A stretch of DNA of 64,000 nt from Clavelina lepadiformis (Eukaryota > Chordata > Ascidiacea > Aplousobranchia > Clavelinidae), in NCBI RefSeq assembly GCF_947623445.1, contig NC_135248.1, positions 1,860,001-1,924,000 of the forward strand. The letters run 5' to 3'. The notes under the pieces were generated by a model. That model saw only the letters and a list, made by a program, of their open reading frames with translations. It was not told the DNA's origin and searched no databases. The translations under genes were made by a program, and so were the position numbers. Below, one piece after another: positions 59,779 to 64,000 of the stretch; the stretch's first letter is position 1, and the number at the start of each line of letters is the position of its first letter.

Positions 59779-60040
59779 ACAAATCCGTCTTTTCATTGCA
59801 CGCCTACGTCAGCTTGCGCTGTATCTCCTGAATGTTCTTGTATTTTATTATGTAAGTCACGATTTTTTCTTTTTGGACTTTTTCCTCTCTTCTTGCGCTT
59901 TTTTCTTTTTCTCTCTCTCCTCCCTCGATTGTCTGTCCTGTTGTGGAGATGGGAACAGGATAAGACTGCTCATGCAAAGCGCGGCAAACGTGAAAAGACC
60001 ATTTATCCCGCTGGCTATCCTGAAAAAAGATAAAACTTCC

Positions 60041-60716
60041 TCATTTCAGTAATATGAATTCCATCTCCAGCCAACTTGTAGAGACAGTTCGCATTATAAT
60101 GCTAGCTACTCTGGAAATATGAAAGAATTACAGAGGTGTTCGTAACGCATAGGCTACTGTATGAGACCATAATCATCACACATGCTTCAACTTCTGAACA
60201 CCTAGCATTAAAAGCACCCGAATACCTGATATTTCAATAAGATTTTTGCTAGAAAATCGTAGGCAGACTTGCATAGCTAACAATGAGTATTGGAGCGTTT
60301 CATAGCGTTACGTATGCGCTATATGAGCGTTACTTTGTGAGCGTATGCGCTTCAAGTCAATTGGCACAAGCTGCCAGAATACGATGGATGCTCAATTACC
60401 GTAAAGTTAATTTATGAGTCATCTTAGGCATACAGCCAGGAATGCGATCACACTAGAGTTACCATTGTGAAGAATATATTTCAGCCATAGGCAATAATCG
60501 AAATAGTTGCTATTTAGTTGTAGTTCCGTCGCAGAGATTAGTTAAAGCAATACCTTACCTGCACAGTGGCTGAGCCAGCATGAAAAGCACGGCTATGTTC
60601 ACCATAGCTCTTCTGTCGGTGACGATCAACCCCTGACGGTAGCGGTACATAAAGATGCCAAAATAACAAGCTGTAACCATGCCATACTGCGCGGCTTCGT
60701 TAGGTCCAGCCGACAT
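60041..60716 (-). CDS. Possible two-exon small membrane protein (75 aa)
   Basis: On the minus strand ATG at 60716-60714 opens MSAGPNEAAQYGMVTACYF, then a basic turn (MYRYRQG, TDRRA) and a second hydrophobic stretch (MVNIAVLFMLAQPLC). The exon ends at a strong donor, AG|GTAAGG (60559). An acceptor TTTCCAG at 60111-60117 begins an exon that continues in phase (R|VASIIMRTVSTSWLEM) to TGA at 60041-60043. The result is 75 residues with two hydrophobic segments. No family is recognised. It is convergent with the DCST gene, with about 260 bp between stop codons. The first exon is well supported by codon quality and donor; the second is less certain. Confidence 0.42.
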
Positions 60717-63700
60717 ATTAATGATATCGATCCTACCGTAGTTTCACTACCTCAAAGCACACAATGGTTAAAAGTACCACAATATAATGACGTTTACTTT
60801 TAGCTCGCGAAATACTGCATTGTGCACGTTTGCTGCTAATAATTTGCTGAATTGCTACTTGTTGATTTCCCGAACGCTTGCTAAACTAATTATCTTATAA
60901 AGTTGGAATAATTTGTTGTAAATAATTTACAGATATGGATAAATTAAAATCGCAACAAACTAGGTAGGTTAGGGACAACAAGCGGAATGTGTAAGTATTT
61001 TGTCAAAACATAACTTTTAGGTTGTCCGGCTGATTGGAACTAATTCGCTATTACTGGAACAAATTCATTCAGACTTTTAGTGTGTAGTAACTCACCTGTC
61101 GCGGAAGTTGCAAAGGTTGTAAAAAAAAAACCTTAGCCTTTCTCCTGGAGCGCCTAACTACCGGTAGTTGATCGCGGACAGATACTAAGTCGACTGCGAG
61201 GCCATAAGAAAAAATGAAGTTTTTTTATCTGTAGCTGTTTGTTTTGGGATAACTTTAATTTTTAATAGTCTTTGTGGACTAGTGTTACGTTACTGTTGTT
61301 ACTTTTACAATTTGACCAACGCAACTTTTTATAAAGAAATTTAACCCCTTCTTTAAGGTTTTACGCATTTTCATTCGTTCGTCTGAATTAAGTTTGCTAT
61401 ATATATTTCATTGTGACACCACAAGGTATTTTACGTTACGTGCAAGGTTATATTGAGGTAACTTGAAAACGTTTGAAATTAGCAAGTAAGAAATACAGGA
61501 ACTGAAATGTGTGGATTTGCGATGTTGACACTAGACTGGTAGACCGCGGGAACTTCTCTACTTAAAAAGCAGACCTTAAGTTAAAAAGGTTACGCACTCC
61601 TGTCATAGAGAATTAACGACTTGGGAAAACCACTTAAATATGTTGATTTTAAGCATTTATTTCCCGTTAAATTATGGACATAACCGTATGAAAAATAAAC
61701 AGTCACTCCTTTTCTAATTCCCAGTAAAGAGTCTAACAATACAATCTACAAACAGCGACCGAAACCGAAAGTGGGCTTATGTTTGTCGTCTGGCGCCTCT
61801 GCGAAACACTGAAAGCTTAACATCACCATGACAACGAGCCTATTCCTTCGCCAGCATCGCTAGTGCAACTTTTGCACTGTTTTAGCTTACTGCATTTCGT
61901 CTGAGCTATATTCAGAGCTTCATGATTATTGCTTGCCTATCGTGTGTACAACTAAGTTTTTACACACTTACGCCCTAATGCTCGAAACATTTTGCTGCAC
62001 GCATGAGAGATACTAAGAACTGTTTACTGTGGACGACGACAAACATTTAGGCAATCATTAAACCGTTTGCTTCGTTAGCCCGGGGCCTCTGCTAAAGGCA
62101 CTATGTGTTTCTTTTAAGCTTACCAAAGTGGATTTATTGACACATAAAAGTTCCATGGTTTAATTCATATCTTTGAACAAGATGCAATGAAAACGCTGCT
62201 TTTGTGTGTCAGTTAAACTTTAGCAGCATTTTCGCATGACTTAAACATTAGCCTACTAAATCCCATGATCGGTTTAAATGAAGAATAAGGAGTCGGTTCA
62301 TTTTAGGGGCATGGGAAGGTTTTACTCACTCCAAACCGTCCTAAGCACAAGGACATTGTTAAGTTATTTGTTCACACAAGCCGTAATCTATGAACGTAGG
62401 TCTACTTCGTATGCTCGTAAGGAAGCAACTAAAATACCATCGTATTCGTTTTCAATTACATCCCAACCACAAATAAATAACCAAGTTTAGTTAAATAAAC
62501 AACGATTTTACAACTTCAAAAGTGCTGAATCATGACAACGCAGTTACAACGCGAAAACATCTTTTGCGTGACCGAAAAGGTGAAAGATCAAGACGAGGTT
62601 AAGAGACAAAAGCTTTAATTAATTTAGTCGCAATCTTATCTCAAACGACGTCAATACAGCTCCCTAGTGTGCTACCGATCTCATATCAAGCCATGACAAC
62701 CACTAAACCTTGCTAATACCTGGAACACAAATGTACACGAAAGTCATTGAAACCATTTGTAAAAAGAATTATTGTCAAACTCTTCATATGAATGCGAACA
62801 ATATAGCGTAGTCAAAACGAAACAGGAGTAAAAATTTTATTGAGCTACCCTTTTGTTGAGTGGTCGCCAGTTTGACCCTTTAAAATTTATTTGCATATAG
62901 CCTACACTATATCGAGCAAAAAAGGTTCTTTGTTCATACGCACTGCGGCAATCGTCCGCCATACGCTTCTCGACGTCTAGTGCGTAGAGTAGATACTGGA
63001 GTATCGCCTGTCTTCTGATGACTGCGTTACTTTTACTGAGGCTTGTTTATCAGCTTTTGATAACTAATTTGGTAGACTAGATCGTATGAGGATTAGTTTC
63101 GGGTACGACCGTGCAATTGTTTTTATGTGTTTACTGTATAGTAGCGTATATTTGTACCGAAAACATCAAACAACTGTAAAACGTAATCTTTTAGAAAGGC
63201 GACGCAAGTTTGATGGCTTTTAACTAACGTGTTTAATTTCTTTTGCTACTTTACCACTGCTTATGACTTTGCATTCGTAAGGTCAATGTTTGAAGTGGTA
63301 AAATATTTATCGTACTCTGATTATTAGCAGCTAAGCCTAAGCCCCAAACAAAAATATTTGACATAATATTGCCGTCACGTTACAGACTCAATTAATAAAC
63401 CGCGTATGTCATCGTCCAGGTAAAGGTAGGCAGAACTCTGTCACGTTAATAGCGTACGGTCACGCACGGATAAATAACCTACCTAGCAAAGTCAACGTTT
63501 ATTAGTGTTTGATAAATCGTCACTATGCGCCTCTGTTAAGTTTTATTGAAGAAAATCGTTGGAGTGGAAAAACGATTAAGAAAACTCTCTCGTATGCGTC
63601 GGCATTGTGTGTTTTTATTTGTGTCCGTTGTGTATATCAGTCTACTCTGTCGCTCTTACACTTTATGGCATCGCACATATCATAAAACGAGGTGTCAAGT

Positions 63701-64000
63701 TTTTGTTTAGTGCATTGGAAAGTGATTCGAACGCAACTTGCAACTGCAAAATTCCACGACTAAAGGTTCTTGGAAAAATACGTGTTATTTGAAAACTTTT
63801 TGTTAAGTTGTTTCTAAAATTAGAACAACGAAGGGGAACCCTTTTGTCGTCAAACGTTGCCAGACGCTAATCTGTTATCCGTGCATCAGCCAGTTTCTAA
63901 AAATTACTTAATAAGAGAAACGTGCTTTCCACGGGCTTTGTTTAATAGCTATGCGCAAGTTACGTTGTCATGACCTTTAGCAGTTTGCAACGCAATAGTT
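60717..64000. other. Region with no recognised gene
   Basis: Short ORFs (for example 62278-62490 and 63607-63792) have no known motif and no splice-linked partners. The beginning may contain the promoter of the small minus-strand gene at 60041-60716. No repeats of note were seen. Confidence 0.5.

Overview
The window reads as AT-rich nuclear DNA of an invertebrate animal, most likely an invertebrate deuterostome such as a tunicate. The evidence is spliceosomal GT-AG introns, animal-only gene families (prosaposin, DC-STAMP-domain proteins, A-kinase-anchor-like helices, death domains), and a background of MITEs, tRNA-derived SINE-like pieces and retroelement fragments. The tunicate placement is inference from overall character; nothing here is a decisive lineage marker. 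Gene models below were built by hand from reading frame, splice sites and phase, without transcripts.

Layout. 1-130 is a (TTAC)n microsatellite. 308-1394 (+) holds the last four exons of an acyl-CoA dehydrogenase. 1395-7783 is intergenic with one decayed hAT-like MITE. 7784-9683 (+) is a five-exon gene for a protein with two death domains. 11373-33507 (+) is a very large prosaposin gene: about 56 short exons and about 1,600 residues. It encodes a signal peptide, an N-terminal saposin-A domain, one ordinary saposin-B domain, six unusual enlarged saposin-B modules in three tandem pairs, seven ordinary saposin-B domains and a C-terminal saposin-A domain. 33508-39753 is intergenic and repeat-rich (tRNA-like modules, a 30-bp tandem array, inverted-repeat elements).

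39754-43572 (+) is an intronless DUF294-type nucleotidyltransferase/TPR gene. Its 5' 572 codons are open, but its TPR part is broken by two frameshifts and by a young 1.4-kb LTR element with a clean target-site duplication. 44382-44759 is the tail of a LINE reverse transcriptase ORF. 47175-50061 (-) is the 3' part of a gene encoding many copies of an amphipathic helix like the PKA-RII-binding helix of A-kinase anchoring proteins. 50062-53022 holds a hAT transposase remnant, a short MITE and a tRNA-derived SINE. 53023-59778 (+) is a complete 12-exon DC-STAMP-domain gene (DCST1/DCST2 family) ending in a C4C4 RING-like finger. 60041-60716 (-) is a possible two-exon small membrane protein. No gene was recognised from 60717 to the end.

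The genes do not form an operon or an obvious pathway. The most unusual object is the prosaposin gene. Every intron after the first is phase 0. Six central modules carry one or two extra helix-sized exons, giving 7 or 8 cysteines instead of 6. They are arranged as alternating type I and type II modules, repeated three times. This could encode a new enlarged saposin fold, or a set of alternatively used exons; the sequence alone cannot decide.
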